Origin: 0-14-0-80-60-11 sp049322355
GTDB lineage: Bacteria > Desulfobacterota > Desulfobaccia > Desulfobaccales > 0-14-0-80-60-11
DNA length: 64,000 nucleotides
Reading direction: 5' to 3'
Assembly: GCA_049322355.1 (NCBI GenBank)
Contig: JBMORG010000012.1
Location: forward strand, 17,574-81,573
This document shows positions 8,906 to 18,018 of this stretch, one piece after another; position 1 is the first letter of the stretch, and every line of letters starts with the position of its first letter. Below the pieces are notes generated by a model. It worked only from the letters and a program-made list of their open reading frames with translations, made no database searches and was not told the origin of the DNA. Both the position numbers and the translations under genes were made by a program.

Positions 8906-8948
8906 TGTAGGGCGGGCATTGCCCGCCAAAGATGGTGCGCGGTGCGCA
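8906..8948. repeat. Dispersed palindromic repeat (GGGCGGGCAnTGCCCGCC family)
   Basis: The core GGGCGGGCATTGCCCGCC is a near-perfect palindrome followed by GGTGCGCGGTGCGC. Close copies lie at 13921-13962 and 14065-14115, and looser relatives at 11732-11768 and 56261-56287. It sits in the short gap between two genes and covers the first possible start codon of the next one. Confidence 0.75.
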
Positions 8949-8988
8949 TTCTACAGCAAAGGCAGAAAAGCCTGTGCCCCTAAAGATT

Positions 8989-11715
8989 ATGAAAAACGCA
9001 ACGCAAACTTTGACCCGACAATTAGCCCAGGTATGCCGGGAAGTCGCCGACGCAGCCGCCCTAATCTACCAGGAAGCCGACACGGTGCGAGAATACACCT
9101 ACGGCCAACTCTACCGCCGCAGCCTGGCCGTGGCCGGCTGGCTTCATTCCCAAGGGCTGAAGAAGGGCGACCGGGTGGCTATTATCCTGGAGAACCGGCC
9201 CGAATGGCCCCTGAGCTATTTCGGGGCGCTGTTGGCGGGCGCGGTGGCTGTCCCCCTGGATCCGGCCTCACGCTGGGACTATCTCCAGTTTGCTCTGGAG
9301 CAGACCCAGGCCAGGGTCATTTTCACCTTTCCCAAGGCCCCGTTAGCCCAGTTGCTGGAACTCCCCTTTTTGGAAAAAATCGTAGTGGTGGGGGAAGAGG
9401 TGGAATCCGGCGATAAGATCATTAATTTCGTCGAAGTCCTAAAATCTTCAGGGGAGGAGTCAGGTCTCCCTAAGATTTATCCTGACGACCTGGCCTCCAT
9501 CATTTATACCTCCGGGACCACCGGGATTCCCAAAGGGGTGATGCTCACCCACCGGAATTTTTCTGCCAATTGCCGGGGCATCGCTGCACTCAACGCCATC
9601 GGGCCGGATGACAATTTTCTCTCTATTCTGCCCCTGCATCACGCCTTTCCCTTTACCGCCACTCTGTTGGCGCCCCTTTTTTTGCGGGCGAAAATCACCT
9701 ACTTGGATACCTTGAAGGCCGAGGCCATTTTAAAGTGCCTCAAAGAGCAGCAGATCACTATACTGGTGCTCACCCCCCAGGTCCTCCAGCACTTCTACCA
9801 GGCAATGCAGCGGCAATTGGACCGTATTCCCTGGCCCATCAGGCCCCTGCTGCTGGCCTATCTCAATTTTTCCCGGCGGCTGTCCCAGTTTCTGGGGGTA
9901 AATCCCGCCCAACCCCTGCACCGTAAATTCCGCCGCGCCCTGGGAGAGCAGTTCCGGCTTTTTGTCAGCGGCGGGGCCAGACTGCCGGAGTCCCTGGGGG
10001 AGAACCTGGTCCGGCTGGGATTCACGGTGCTGGAAGGCTACGGCCTCACGGAGACGGCGCCGGTGGTCACCTTCAACCCGCCGGAAGCCCCCCGTTTGGG
10101 GTCTGTAGGCCGGCCCTTGCAGGGGGTGGAAGTCAAGATTCGCCATCCGGACGCAGACGGCATCGGCGAGGTCCTCATCCGGGGCGACAACGTGATGGCC
10201 GGTTACTTTCAAAATGAGGCTGCCACCCGGGAAGTTCTCGAAAATGGCTGGTTTCACAGCGGCGACCTGGGTTATCTGGACAAGGACGGCTATCTGCACC
10301 TCAAGGGACGGATCAAGGAGATCATTGTTCTCGCTTCGGGCAAGAACATCTCAACCGAGGAAGTCGGCAGCCACTACCTCAAGGCCCCTTCCATCAAAGA
10401 GATTTTCATAACCACCGATGACCGGGCCGAAAAGCTTGCCGCGGTGGTGGTGCCGGATCTGGACTTTTTCCGAAAAGCCGGGGAAACCGATATTTACGCC
10501 AAAGTGAAGTGGGACCTAGAGATGTGGTCCCGGGATCTGGAGTCCTATAAGCGGGTGCGGGATTTTGTCCTGATCAACGAAGAACTGCCCAAGACCCGCC
10601 TGGGAAAAGTCAGGATTCACGAAGCCCAGCGACTTTATCAGGAACGGGCCGGCAAACAGTATGTCAAGAAAAAGCTGGCTCTGGAAGAAGGGTTGTCACC
10701 GGTGGGCGCAGTGGTGGTAGAAGTTTTGGCCCGGCAAATCGGGGACCCCCGCATCTCCCTGGACGACCATTTGGAGTTGGATCTGGGACTGGACTCCCTG
10801 GGTTTGGTGGAACTCCTGGCAGCCCTGGAGGCCCGGTTCAACCTCAAGATCAAAGACGACGAATTTATCGGGATACTTACGGTGCGAGAGCTTATCGGCT
10901 TCATCGAAGGGAAAAACCCTGAAACCGTTAAGGAGCCTGAGGAAGAAATGGCGGCCTGGGACAGCCTGCTGCTGACCGATCCGCCCCCGGGTCTGCTCCA
11001 ACGCCTCGGTCTGGAAGGGGGCTTCATGGCCCGCATGGCCACCCAGGGGCTGGCATCGGTATTGGGGCTTTGGTTTAGATGGATGTTCGACCTCGAAGTG
11101 TACGGTCAAGACAACCTCAAAGGCCGGGGTTACATTATCTGTCCCAACCACGCCAGCTTCCTGGACGGCTTCATCCTGGCGTATGCGGTGCCGGGGCCCC
11201 TGCGCCACCGCCTTTTTTCTCTGGGGTATAGCGGCTATTTCGATGTGCCGGTGGTCCGGGACCTCCTCAAACTAATCCGGGTAATCCCGGTGGATTCAGC
11301 CCGGAACGTGGTGGCGGCCATGCAGGTGTCGTCCTTTATCCTCAGGCATGGACAGCTCCTGGCCATTTTTCCCGAAGGCTTCCGGACCCCCACCGGAGAA
11401 TTGGGCCAATTTAAGAAGGGTGTCGCCATCCTGGCCAAGGAACTGGAGGTCAAATTGGTTCCGGTTTATATTCAAGGCTCCTATGAAGCCTGGCCGCCGG
11501 GTGTAACCCTGCCCCGTTCCCGTCCCATCCGGGTGATTTTTGGCCGGCCGCATTCCTGGGAGGAACTCAAGGAGCAGGGGCTGAAGATTGCCCCGGACTC
11601 TTCGGACTATGACGCCATCGGAGTCGGCCTGCGGCAGGAAGTCTTGCGGCTCAAAGAATCTTTGGAGGGGAAAGAGGTTTCGTATCGACAGGGGAGGGGG
11701 AGTTTACGGGTTTAG
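8989..11715 (+). CDS. Acyl-CoA/ACP ligase - acyl carrier protein - PlsC acyltransferase fusion
   Basis: Three domains sit in one 908-residue chain. The first (about 1-560) is an AMP-forming acyl ligase with IIYTSGTTGIPKGVML near residue 170, EGYGLTETAPVV and the hinge GRIKEIIVLASGKNIS. The second (about 575-650) is an acyl carrier domain with DLGLDSLGLVEL near residue 600, whose Ser should carry phosphopantetheine. The third (about 690-908) is a PlsC-type acyltransferase with NHASFLD near residue 720 and FPEGFRTP near 795. It could activate a free fatty acid, hold it on its own carrier and pass it to a lysophospholipid, a self-contained version of Aas. E. coli Aas has acyltransferase first and ligase second; here the order is reversed and a carrier is added. 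I chose the ATG at 8989 because the longer frame starts inside the repeat. Confidence 0.88.
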   Translation: MKNATQTLTRQLAQVCREVADAAALIYQEADTVREYTYGQLYRRSLAVAGWLHSQGLKKGDRVAIILENRPEWPLSYFGALLAGAVAVPLDPASRWDYLQFALEQTQARVIFTFPKAPLAQLLELPFLEKIVVVGEEVESGDKIINFVEVLKSSGEESGLPKIYPDDLASIIYTSGTTGIPKGVMLTHRNFSANCRGIAALNAIGPDDNFLSILPLHHAFPFTATLLAPLFLRAKITYLDTLKAEAILKCLKEQQITILVLTPQVLQHFYQAMQRQLDRIPWPIRPLLLAYLNFSRRLSQFLGVNPAQPLHRKFRRALGEQFRLFVSGGARLPESLGENLVRLGFTVLEGYGLTETAPVVTFNPPEAPRLGSVGRPLQGVEVKIRHPDADGIGEVLIRGDNVMAGYFQNEAATREVLENGWFHSGDLGYLDKDGYLHLKGRIKEIIVLASGKNISTEEVGSHYLKAPSIKEIFITTDDRAEKLAAVVVPDLDFFRKAGETDIYAKVKWDLEMWSRDLESYKRVRDFVLINEELPKTRLGKVRIHEAQRLYQERAGKQYVKKKLALEEGLSPVGAVVVEVLARQIGDPRISLDDHLELDLGLDSLGLVELLAALEARFNLKIKDDEFIGILTVRELIGFIEGKNPETVKEPEEEMAAWDSLLLTDPPPGLLQRLGLEGGFMARMATQGLASVLGLWFRWMFDLEVYGQDNLKGRGYIICPNHASFLDGFILAYAVPGPLRHRLFSLGYSGYFDVPVVRDLLKLIRVIPVDSARNVVAAMQVSSFILRHGQLLAIFPEGFRTPTGELGQFKKGVAILAKELEVKLVPVYIQGSYEAWPPGVTLPRSRPIRVIFGRPHSWEELKEQGLKIAPDSSDYDAIGVGLRQEVLRLKESLEGKEVSYRQGRGSLRV

Positions 11716-11796
11716 ATTTGTGAAACGTATTTGCGGGACACCGCACCGTGGTGCGCTGTGCGTACCTTACACCATATTTTTTGTATAAGGATAATT

Positions 11797-13716
11797 ATGG
11801 CCAAGACCATCGTAGAGCAAATCATGGCGGCGCATATGGTGTCCGGGGAGTTGGTCCCCGGCAATGAGGTGGCGCTGAAGATCGATCATACCTTGACCCA
11901 GGACGCCACCGGCACCTTGGCCTATCTGGAGTTCGAGGCCATGGGGGTGGACCGGGCCCGGCCCGAAGTTGCGGTGAGCTACGTCGACCACAATCTGCCC
12001 CAGACGGACTTTCGCAACGCCGACGACCACCGCTTTTTGCGGACCATGGCGGCCAAATACGGCCTCTACTTTTCGCCGCCGGGCAACGGCATCTGCCACC
12101 AGGTGCACCTGGAGCGCTTCAGCGTTCCGGGCAAAACCCTGCTGGGGTCCGACAGCCACACCCCCACGGCCGGCGGGGCCGGGATGCTGGCCATGGGCGC
12201 AGGCGGGCTGGACGTGGCCCTGGCCCTGGCCGGGCAGCCTTTTTATCTGACCATGCCCGAAATCCTGGGGGTGCGGCTGACCGGATGGTTTCGCCCCTGG
12301 GTGTCGGCCAAGGACGTCATCCTGGAGCTGCTGCGGCGCCTTTCCGTCAAGGGGGGGCGGGGCAAAATCCTGGAATTCTTCGGCCCGGCCCTGCGTTATC
12401 TCAGCGTGCCGGAGCGGGCCGCGATCACCAATATGGGGGCCGAGCTGGGAGCCACCACCTCCATCTTTCCCTCAGATGCCCAGACCCGCAAATTTTTAAA
12501 AATGCAGGGCCGGGAGGCGGATTTCCGGCCGCTGGCGGCCCAGGGGTCCCCGCGGTATGCAGAACTGCAAGAGGTTGACCTGGCCCAGCTTCCCTCTCTC
12601 GTCGCCCAGCCCAGTTCCCCGGATAGAGTGGCAAAGGTGCAGGACCTGGCGGGCCTGCCGGTGGAGCAGGTGCTCATCGGCTCCTGCGCCAATTCGTCGC
12701 TGCGGGATTTGCTCATCGCCTCTCACGCCCTGAAGGGGCGGCGGGTGCACCCCCGGGTCAGCCTGGAGATCAACCCGGGGTCCCGCCAGGTCCTGGAAAA
12801 CCTCATTTTGGCCGGGGGCCTGCTGCCTTTGATCGAAGCCGGGGCCCGGGTGATGCCGCCGGGCTGCTGGGGCTGCATCGGCATGGGCCAGGCGCCGCCC
12901 ACAAATGCTGTGAGCGTGCGCACCTTTCCCCGGAATTTTCCGGGCCGCAGCGGCACCAAGGACGACCGGGTCTATCTGGCCAGCCCCGAAACCGCGGTGG
13001 CTGCGGCCATCTTCGGGGAACTGCGGGACCCCCGGGAATTGGGAGATTATCCCCGGGTGGCCGGTCCCCGCCACTTCGTGGTGGCCGGGGCCAACATCAT
13101 CCCCCCGCCCCCGCCGGGAGAAGCCGGGGAAGTGCTGCGGGGCCCCAACATCGTGCCCTTTCCCCAACTCACCCCCCTGCCCGAAACCTGGCGCGGCGAG
13201 GTCTGGCTCAAAGCCGGGGATAATGTCACCACCGACGATATCATGCCCGCAGGCAGCCAGGTTCTGCCGCTGCGCAGCAACCTGCCGGCCATTAGCCAAT
13301 ATGCCTTTACCCGCCTGGACCCGGATTTTCCCCGGCGGGTGCAGGGCATGGGGGAAGGCGCGGTCATCGGCGGCGAAAACTACGGTCAGGGGTCTTCCCG
13401 GGAACATGCGGCCCTGGCGCCCCGGTACTTGGGGGTCCGGGTCAAGCTGGTGAAGAGCTTTGCCCGCATCCACCTGGCCAACCTGATCAATTTCGGCATC
13501 CTGCCCCTGACCTTTGAAAACCCGGGTGATTACGACCAGCTAAAGTTGGGGCAGAAATTGGAACTGCCCAATGTCCGAAAATTAATCCTGGAGGGGGCGG
13601 AACGCCTCCCCCTGAAGGTGGGGGATAAGGAAATCTGGGCCCGGGTGGACTTATCAGATCGCCAGCGCCAACTCCTGGCCGTGGGCGGGGCTCTGAACCT
13701 GGCTAGAGAGGGGTAA
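11797..13716 (+). CDS. Aconitate hydratase, Aquifex-type
   Basis: It isomerises citrate and isocitrate using a [4Fe-4S] cluster. The 639-residue chain matches the short bacterial aconitase subfamily closer to isopropylmalate isomerase than to AcnA/AcnB. Cluster ligands are seen as GSCANSS (about residue 294) and PPGCWGCIGMG (about 354-357); GSDSHTPTAGG carries active-site residues. A short linker leads to the swivel domain with NYGQGSSREHAAL (about 528-540), where the Ser and Arg bind substrate. The start at 11797 follows TAAGGA; the frame is open upstream into repeat-like sequence and was trimmed. No other citrate-cycle gene is adjacent. Confidence 0.93.
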   Translation: MAKTIVEQIMAAHMVSGELVPGNEVALKIDHTLTQDATGTLAYLEFEAMGVDRARPEVAVSYVDHNLPQTDFRNADDHRFLRTMAAKYGLYFSPPGNGICHQVHLERFSVPGKTLLGSDSHTPTAGGAGMLAMGAGGLDVALALAGQPFYLTMPEILGVRLTGWFRPWVSAKDVILELLRRLSVKGGRGKILEFFGPALRYLSVPERAAITNMGAELGATTSIFPSDAQTRKFLKMQGREADFRPLAAQGSPRYAELQEVDLAQLPSLVAQPSSPDRVAKVQDLAGLPVEQVLIGSCANSSLRDLLIASHALKGRRVHPRVSLEINPGSRQVLENLILAGGLLPLIEAGARVMPPGCWGCIGMGQAPPTNAVSVRTFPRNFPGRSGTKDDRVYLASPETAVAAAIFGELRDPRELGDYPRVAGPRHFVVAGANIIPPPPPGEAGEVLRGPNIVPFPQLTPLPETWRGEVWLKAGDNVTTDDIMPAGSQVLPLRSNLPAISQYAFTRLDPDFPRRVQGMGEGAVIGGENYGQGSSREHAALAPRYLGVRVKLVKSFARIHLANLINFGILPLTFENPGDYDQLKLGQKLELPNVRKLILEGAERLPLKVGDKEIWARVDLSDRQRQLLAVGGALNLAREG

Positions 13717-13819
13717 ATTTTTGAGGGGAAGGCCGGGGGACGAAAGCCCCCCGCCCTCCCCTCAAACTCCCCTCCCAACCCCCCAAAGGGTTGGTGGCAC
13801 AGGCGTCCCGTTTGTGCCT

Positions 13820-13912
13820 TATAGCATTTGCCAAAAGTTTCTTTTTCTTATCCCCTCTCCCCCCGGCTGTTTGGACCGGTGAGGGGGGGAAGAACTTTTG
13901 GCAACAAGTATA
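13820..13912. mobile_element. MITE-like element, about 20-bp terminal inverted repeats
   Basis: The left end TATAGCATTTGCCAAAAGTT and the right end AACTTTTGGCAACAAGTATA are inverted copies with few mismatches and enclose about 53 bases with no gene. The same ends, with a different and longer interior, recur at 29752-29922. That arrangement fits a non-autonomous miniature element; no transposase gene lies in the window. Confidence 0.7.
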
Positions 13913-14244
13913 AGCGGTAATGTAGGGCGGGCACTGCCCGCCAGTAATGGTGCGCGGTGCGCACCCTTGCACCATGCACAGGCGAGATGCCTGTGCCACC
14001 AGGCCAAGAAATCTAAGCAGTGGCCCATGAGCCTGCGGCCTTCTCAAAAACAATAAAAAAATCGGTGGGGCGGGCCTCCGTGCCCGCCACCGGATGATGG
14101 TGCACAGGGCGCATCTACATGCCTTAAACCTAAAACCTTTTAGGGCTATCCGGTTGACTCCCGTACCCACTGTATAATGCTTTTAATTAATGACTCCAAG
14201 AATGGGTTTTAATCACACTTTATTGCATCCCAAAGCGTTTTATT

Positions 14245-14341
14245 CCCTCCCCCTTGATGGGGGAGGGTTAGGGTGGGGGTGGGAATGCTGTGTTATATAG
14301 CGAGCATGCATAGACACCCCCCTCCCACCAGGGGAGGGGAG
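14245..14341. repeat. GC-rich dispersed repeat (CCCTCCCCC...GGGGGAGGG)
   Basis: CCCTCCCCCTTGATGGGGGA and GGGTGGGGGTG are followed about 45 bases later by CACCCCCCTCCCACCAGGGG. The same blocks occur in inverted order at 31305-31390. The repeat forms hairpins and lies outside genes in both places. Confidence 0.6.
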
Positions 14342-14480
14342 TTTTCGAATCAGACTGATTCGATCTCAATTTGGGCTACCGTTCATCCCATATATAGTGG
14401 CGAGGAGATTCAACCGGATAGCCTTTAAACCTTAAACCTTGAACTTTGAACCTTGAACTTTTCAAGACAGGGGATTCACC

Positions 14481-15902
14481 ATGGAATACAAAGGTTGCTT
14501 CATCAACGGCAAATGGGTGGATACTCCGCAAAAATTGCCAGTGACCTCCCCTTGGTCCGGTGAAGTTGTGGGCGAGGTCTCCCTGGCCGGGCCAGAGGAG
14601 TGGGAGGCGGCCATAGTTGCGGCGCAGCAGGCCGCGGCGGCTTTGCGCAAAATGTCCAGCCTGGAGCGCCGGCAGATGCTGGAGGCCTTGGTGGCCGGGG
14701 TCAAGGAGCGCCAGGCGGAACTGGCCGCCACCATCGTGGCCGAAGGCGGCAAACCCGTAACCTATGCCCGGGCCGAAGTGAGCCGGGGGGTGATGACGCT
14801 GTCGTTGGCCGCGGAGGAAGCCCAGCGTCTGGAAGGCGAGGTCCTGCCCCTGGACCTGACCCGGGCCAGCGCCGGACGCTGGGGCATCACCCGGCGTTTT
14901 CCCATCGGGCCGGTGCTGGGGATCACGCCCTTTAATTTTCCCCTCAATCTGGTGCTCCACAAGGTGGGCCCGGCTTTGGCCGCGGGCAACCCCATCATCA
15001 TCAAACCGCCGTCCGCCTGCCCCTTGACTGCCTTGAAACTGGCGGAAATTTACCAAAAGGCCGATTTGCCTGCCGGGGGGCTGCAAGTATTGGCCAGCAC
15101 CAGCGCCCTGGCGGAGCGCGCCGTTGCCGATGACCGCCTGAAGGCCCTGTCTTTCACCGGCAGCGCCGCGGTGGGCTGGGCCTTGAAGAATAAGGCCGGC
15201 AAAAAACGGGTCATCCTGGAATTGGGAGGCAACGCCGCCTGCATCGTGGATGCCGGCGCGGACCTGGAGTGGGCGGCCAAACGGACCGCCATCGGCTCCT
15301 TTGCCCACGCCGGTCAGGTTTGCATTGCAGTGCAGCGCCTCCTGGTGCACCGGGAGGTCTATGAGCCCTTCAAAGAAAATTTTCTCAAGGTTATCGAGCA
15401 AGAAATCGTGACCGGCGATCCCGCCGGAGATGCAACGGTCATCGGCCCCATGATTGATGCTGCGGCCGCAGCCAAAGTCAGGGAGTGGGTTCAGGAAGCC
15501 AGAAACGGCGGCGCCCGTTTGGCGGCAGGGAACCCCGGGGCGCGCAATCTCATCCCGGCCATGGTTTTGGAGGGAGTGTCCCGGGAGATGAAGCTCTGGA
15601 CCCACGAAGTCTTTGGACCGGTGGCGGTTCTGGCGCCCTTTGACGATTTTTCCCAGGCCCTTACTATGGCCAACGATTCGGACTACGGCCTCCAGGCCGG
15701 GGTCTTCACCCAGAACCTGGCCCATGCCTGGCAGGCCTTTGAGACCCTGGAGGTGGGGGGGGTGATCATCAATGATGCGCCGATCTTCCGGGTGGATAAC
15801 ATGCCTTACGGCGGCGCCAAGTCCTCTGGGTTGGGAAGGGAAGGGATACGCTACGCCATGGAGGAGCTAACCGAGATTAGGCTGATGGCGTTGAAGGTTT
15901 GA
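14481..15902 (+). CDS. Aldehyde dehydrogenase family protein
   Basis: This NAD(P)-dependent aldehyde dehydrogenase has 473 residues, the usual family length. The N-terminal CFINGKW strand, the cofactor-binding GPVLGITPFNFPLNL, the catalytic general base Glu in LELGGNAAC (about residue 246) and the nucleophile in FAHAGQVCIAVQRL (Cys at about 280) are all in place, as is the late HEVFGPVAVL. The HAGQVC form resembles lactaldehyde/glyceraldehyde-type enzymes rather than the betaine or CoA-acylating groups, but the substrate cannot be fixed. It stands alone between repeat-rich gaps; a GGGGATTCACC precedes the ATG. Confidence 0.92.
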   Translation: MEYKGCFINGKWVDTPQKLPVTSPWSGEVVGEVSLAGPEEWEAAIVAAQQAAAALRKMSSLERRQMLEALVAGVKERQAELAATIVAEGGKPVTYARAEVSRGVMTLSLAAEEAQRLEGEVLPLDLTRASAGRWGITRRFPIGPVLGITPFNFPLNLVLHKVGPALAAGNPIIIKPPSACPLTALKLAEIYQKADLPAGGLQVLASTSALAERAVADDRLKALSFTGSAAVGWALKNKAGKKRVILELGGNAACIVDAGADLEWAAKRTAIGSFAHAGQVCIAVQRLLVHREVYEPFKENFLKVIEQEIVTGDPAGDATVIGPMIDAAAAAKVREWVQEARNGGARLAAGNPGARNLIPAMVLEGVSREMKLWTHEVFGPVAVLAPFDDFSQALTMANDSDYGLQAGVFTQNLAHAWQAFETLEVGGVIINDAPIFRVDNMPYGGAKSSGLGREGIRYAMEELTEIRLMALKV

Positions 15903-16047
15903 GGCCATTTTCTTATAAGCTGCAACAAACTCTAAATTGTGGCGGTCACGGAGGGCCGCCCAACCCATGAGTATGTTTCATTTGACTAAATTGGGGTTAC
16001 CGGACAATACTAAAGCCTCCGAGGCAGGGATGCCACGTTTCAGATAT

Positions 16048-16079
16048 GGGGAGCCACAGGTCAATGTCCTGTGCTCCCC
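16048..16079. repeat. Strong intergenic inverted repeat
   Basis: GGGGAGCCACAGG and CCTGTGCTCCCC can pair around a short loop between the aldehyde dehydrogenase and stress-protein genes, which converge here. There is no T-run on either side, so it is not a canonical terminator, though it may still protect transcript ends. Confidence 0.55.
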
Positions 16080-16111
16080 CCTGGAGGCGGCTCAAGGATA
16101 GTAAATTTGGA

Positions 16112-16600
16112 TTAACCTACCCCGGGCACTGCGGAATAAATTTCTTTCAGCAAAGGTGGCTTGAATTCCAACGTCCGGAGCAACAGCACCGGGACCGTGG
16201 CGTGAGTCGCGACTTTATCGGCTACGCCGCCCATGTACCAGGCCACTTCACCGGCCCCATGCGTTCCTAAGACAATGAGGTCATAGCCTTTATCCTGGGC
16301 GAAGGCAATGATCTGCTGCGCCGGCACCCCATCAGCACAGGCCCAATCCGCATCCACGCCCTGAGCTTTAAGATCCTGGCCGGCTTTAGCCAGGAAGGTT
16401 TCACAGAATTTCTGTTCTTGGGCTGCTTCTGCTCTGATTGTCGCCGGAGTGGCCTCACCCGCGAAGGCGCCCACGCCGCTGTAGCAGGCATGGAAGAGGG
16501 TCACCTTGGCGTTGAAGGTCTTGGCTAGTTCAACTGCCTTAGGAAGAACTTTCGCTGCAATTTCAGAGCCATCCAGAGGAACCAAAATCTTCGTAAACAT
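16112..16600 (-). CDS. Universal stress protein, single UspA domain
   Basis: This 162-residue cytoplasmic protein has one Usp fold: N-terminal KILVPLDGSEIA, a middle ADGVPAQQIIAFA and the C-terminal nucleotide loop VLGTHGAGEV. In ATP-binding members the loop reads G-2x-G-9x-G-S/T; here the last part is GGVA, without the Ser/Thr, so ATP binding is uncertain. The ATG at 16600 follows GAGGG; 19 extra upstream codons in frame show no domain. It is unrelated in position to the tandem Usp at 42341. Confidence 0.92.
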   Translation of the reverse strand: MFTKILVPLDGSEIAAKVLPKAVELAKTFNAKVTLFHACYSGVGAFAGEATPATIRAEAAQEQKFCETFLAKAGQDLKAQGVDADWACADGVPAQQIIAFAQDKGYDLIVLGTHGAGEVAWYMGGVADKVATHATVPVLLLRTLEFKPPLLKEIYSAVPGVG

Positions 16601-16722
16601 TGTCGCCCTCCTGGTTAACATTCGCTGGGTCTGCGGGCAAATAGCCTGGCAACCCAAACTTATTTGTATTCAAAGTAAGACAGTTTTGTAAGGATGTCAA
16701 CACAGATCATGGAAATCTCTAA

Positions 16723-17733
16723 TTATTTTTCCATTTCCTGGTCCGGTTCCCGGTTCTGATCAGCCGAATAGCCGCCTTTATAAAGCCCGCGCTGTAGGAC
16801 CCGGTGGTAACTGGTAAAATCGCCTTCGGCACTGTCGCTCTCCAGGTGTTGGCTCATCATTTTCAACTTGGCGTCCAGATCGTCCAGGAAATTTACCAGG
16901 AGGGCCTCCCGGGTCTTGGGTTGGATGGGGGACCCGAATTCCAGGGAGCCGTGGTGAGAAAGAATGATGTGTTCCAGTTGAACCAGCAAGGTGGGATCGG
17001 GGAACTCCAGGGCTTGGGCGGCGCTCCGCACCATATCCCAACCCAGAACGATGTGGCCCAGGAGTTGGCCGGACACGGTGAGTTCCGGGGCTGGGGGGTT
17101 GGCGATCTCTTTGATCTTGCCCAGGTCATGAAGAATAGCTCCGGCCAGAGCCAGGTCCCGGTCAAGGTCTGGATAGATGTCAAGAGATGCCAGGGTGTGA
17201 CGGGCGACAAACCAGGTATGTTCCAAAAGGCCGCCGACGTAAGGGTGGTGATAGAGGCGCGCTGCGGGACAGACTAAAAACTGCTCCCGGTGGCTATCCA
17301 GGAGGCTGAGGACCAGTTGCTTAAGAGGCTGCCGAATCTGGGTTTCGGCCAACTGGCAGAGCTCCTGCCACAATAACTCACGATCATAAGAGGTAGCCTG
17401 GACGAGCAGGTCCGGGTCATATTCCCGGAGGTCCCGGCCCATGGCCCGGAGAGCTTCCACGGTGTTGATGTATTGAATATTGAGCTGGGGTTCGCCCTTG
17501 TAGGATTCGACCTGCGCCTGGACTGCCACGTGATCTCCGGGTGCGAAGGGACCGGGACATTTTATCAGCACTTTGTTCCAGACCCGGGCCACGATTTGGC
17601 CGCTGGCGTCCCCCAGGATCAGGGAGAGGAAAGGCTTGCCGGATTTATCGGTACGGCTTTCCGCCTGGCGCACCATGAAATATTGCTGCACCACGTCCCC
17701 TTCCCGGAGGCGGGCAATATGCTGATGGGGCAT
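16723..17733 (-). CDS. YhaM-like 3'-5' exoribonuclease (OB fold plus HD domain)
   Basis: The 336-residue protein joins an N-terminal OB-fold nucleic-acid-binding domain (about 10-100, with LILGDASGQIVARVWN) to an HD phosphohydrolase domain. The metal site is seen as YVGGLLEHTWFVARH, AGAILHDLGKIKEI (the HD pair near residue 200) and HIILSHHGSLEFG. This architecture is that of YhaM/CBF1, a 3'-5' exonuclease acting on RNA and DNA ends. The ATG at 17733 follows AAGGGAAA. It is divergent from the sigma factor gene at 18019. Confidence 0.88.
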   Translation of the reverse strand: MPHQHIARLREGDVVQQYFMVRQAESRTDKSGKPFLSLILGDASGQIVARVWNKVLIKCPGPFAPGDHVAVQAQVESYKGEPQLNIQYINTVEALRAMGRDLREYDPDLLVQATSYDRELLWQELCQLAETQIRQPLKQLVLSLLDSHREQFLVCPAARLYHHPYVGGLLEHTWFVARHTLASLDIYPDLDRDLALAGAILHDLGKIKEIANPPAPELTVSGQLLGHIVLGWDMVRSAAQALEFPDPTLLVQLEHIILSHHGSLEFGSPIQPKTREALLVNFLDDLDAKLKMMSQHLESDSAEGDFTSYHRVLQRGLYKGGYSADQNREPDQEMEK

Positions 17734-17942
17734 GATTTTTCCCTTTTAGATGAAATGGTCCTATGATACTCCCGGACCTGGGAGGGGTCAAGGAGAGGTT
17801 CGGGTAATTTTCTAATCTGGAAGAGATTTCGTACACATAATGGATTGACAATCCGCCGAAGATTATTATTTTAAGATTGGATAAATTCAGAAAAAATACC
17901 GATATATAAAAAAATTATCGCCGTGGTTGTTAACATTTTTTC

Positions 17943-17970
17943 TTGACACGAGTCTATTAAAAGTTAGAAT
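17943..17970 (+). promoter_or_regulatory. Sigma-70-type promoter for the sigma factor gene
   Basis: TTGACA at 17943-17948 and TAGAAT at 17965-17970 are separated by 16 bases, about 50 bases before the sigma factor ATG. The surrounding 17870-17990 stretch is A/T-rich, as expected of a promoter in a GC-rich genome. Confidence 0.6.
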
Positions 17971-18018
17971 ACATATTTTAACCTTTTAAGATTCAGAGTG
18001 CAAAACAGGACAAAATCC

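Larger units (their letters stand above)
13717..14480. other. Repeat-filled intergenic region downstream of aconitase
   Basis: These 764 bases contain no convincing gene. They hold a cluster of short repeats: a MITE-like element (13820-13912), two palindromic GGGCGGGC-type copies (13921-14000 and 14065-14115), a GC-rich dispersed repeat (14245-14341), a 17-base inverted pair around GGCTATCCGGTTGA (14143-14159 and 14411-14427), and tandem ACCTTGAACTTT-like units just before the aldehyde dehydrogenase start. Frames crossing this region are translated repeats. Confidence 0.75.

Noticed and set aside
12496..13473. 325-codon minus-strand frame opposite aconitase
   Set aside because: Antisense shadow of aconitase; low-complexity Gly/His/Arg-rich product.
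13703..14170. Long minus-strand frame across the repeat cluster
   Set aside because: It is a translation of MITE-like and palindromic repeats, with no family features.
14376..15725. 449-codon minus-strand frame opposite the aldehyde dehydrogenase
   Set aside because: It is the antisense shadow of a clear enzyme gene in GC-rich DNA; it has no start signals.
16048..16079. Hairpin as terminator between convergent genes
   Set aside because: No T-run on either strand, so it is listed only as an inverted repeat.
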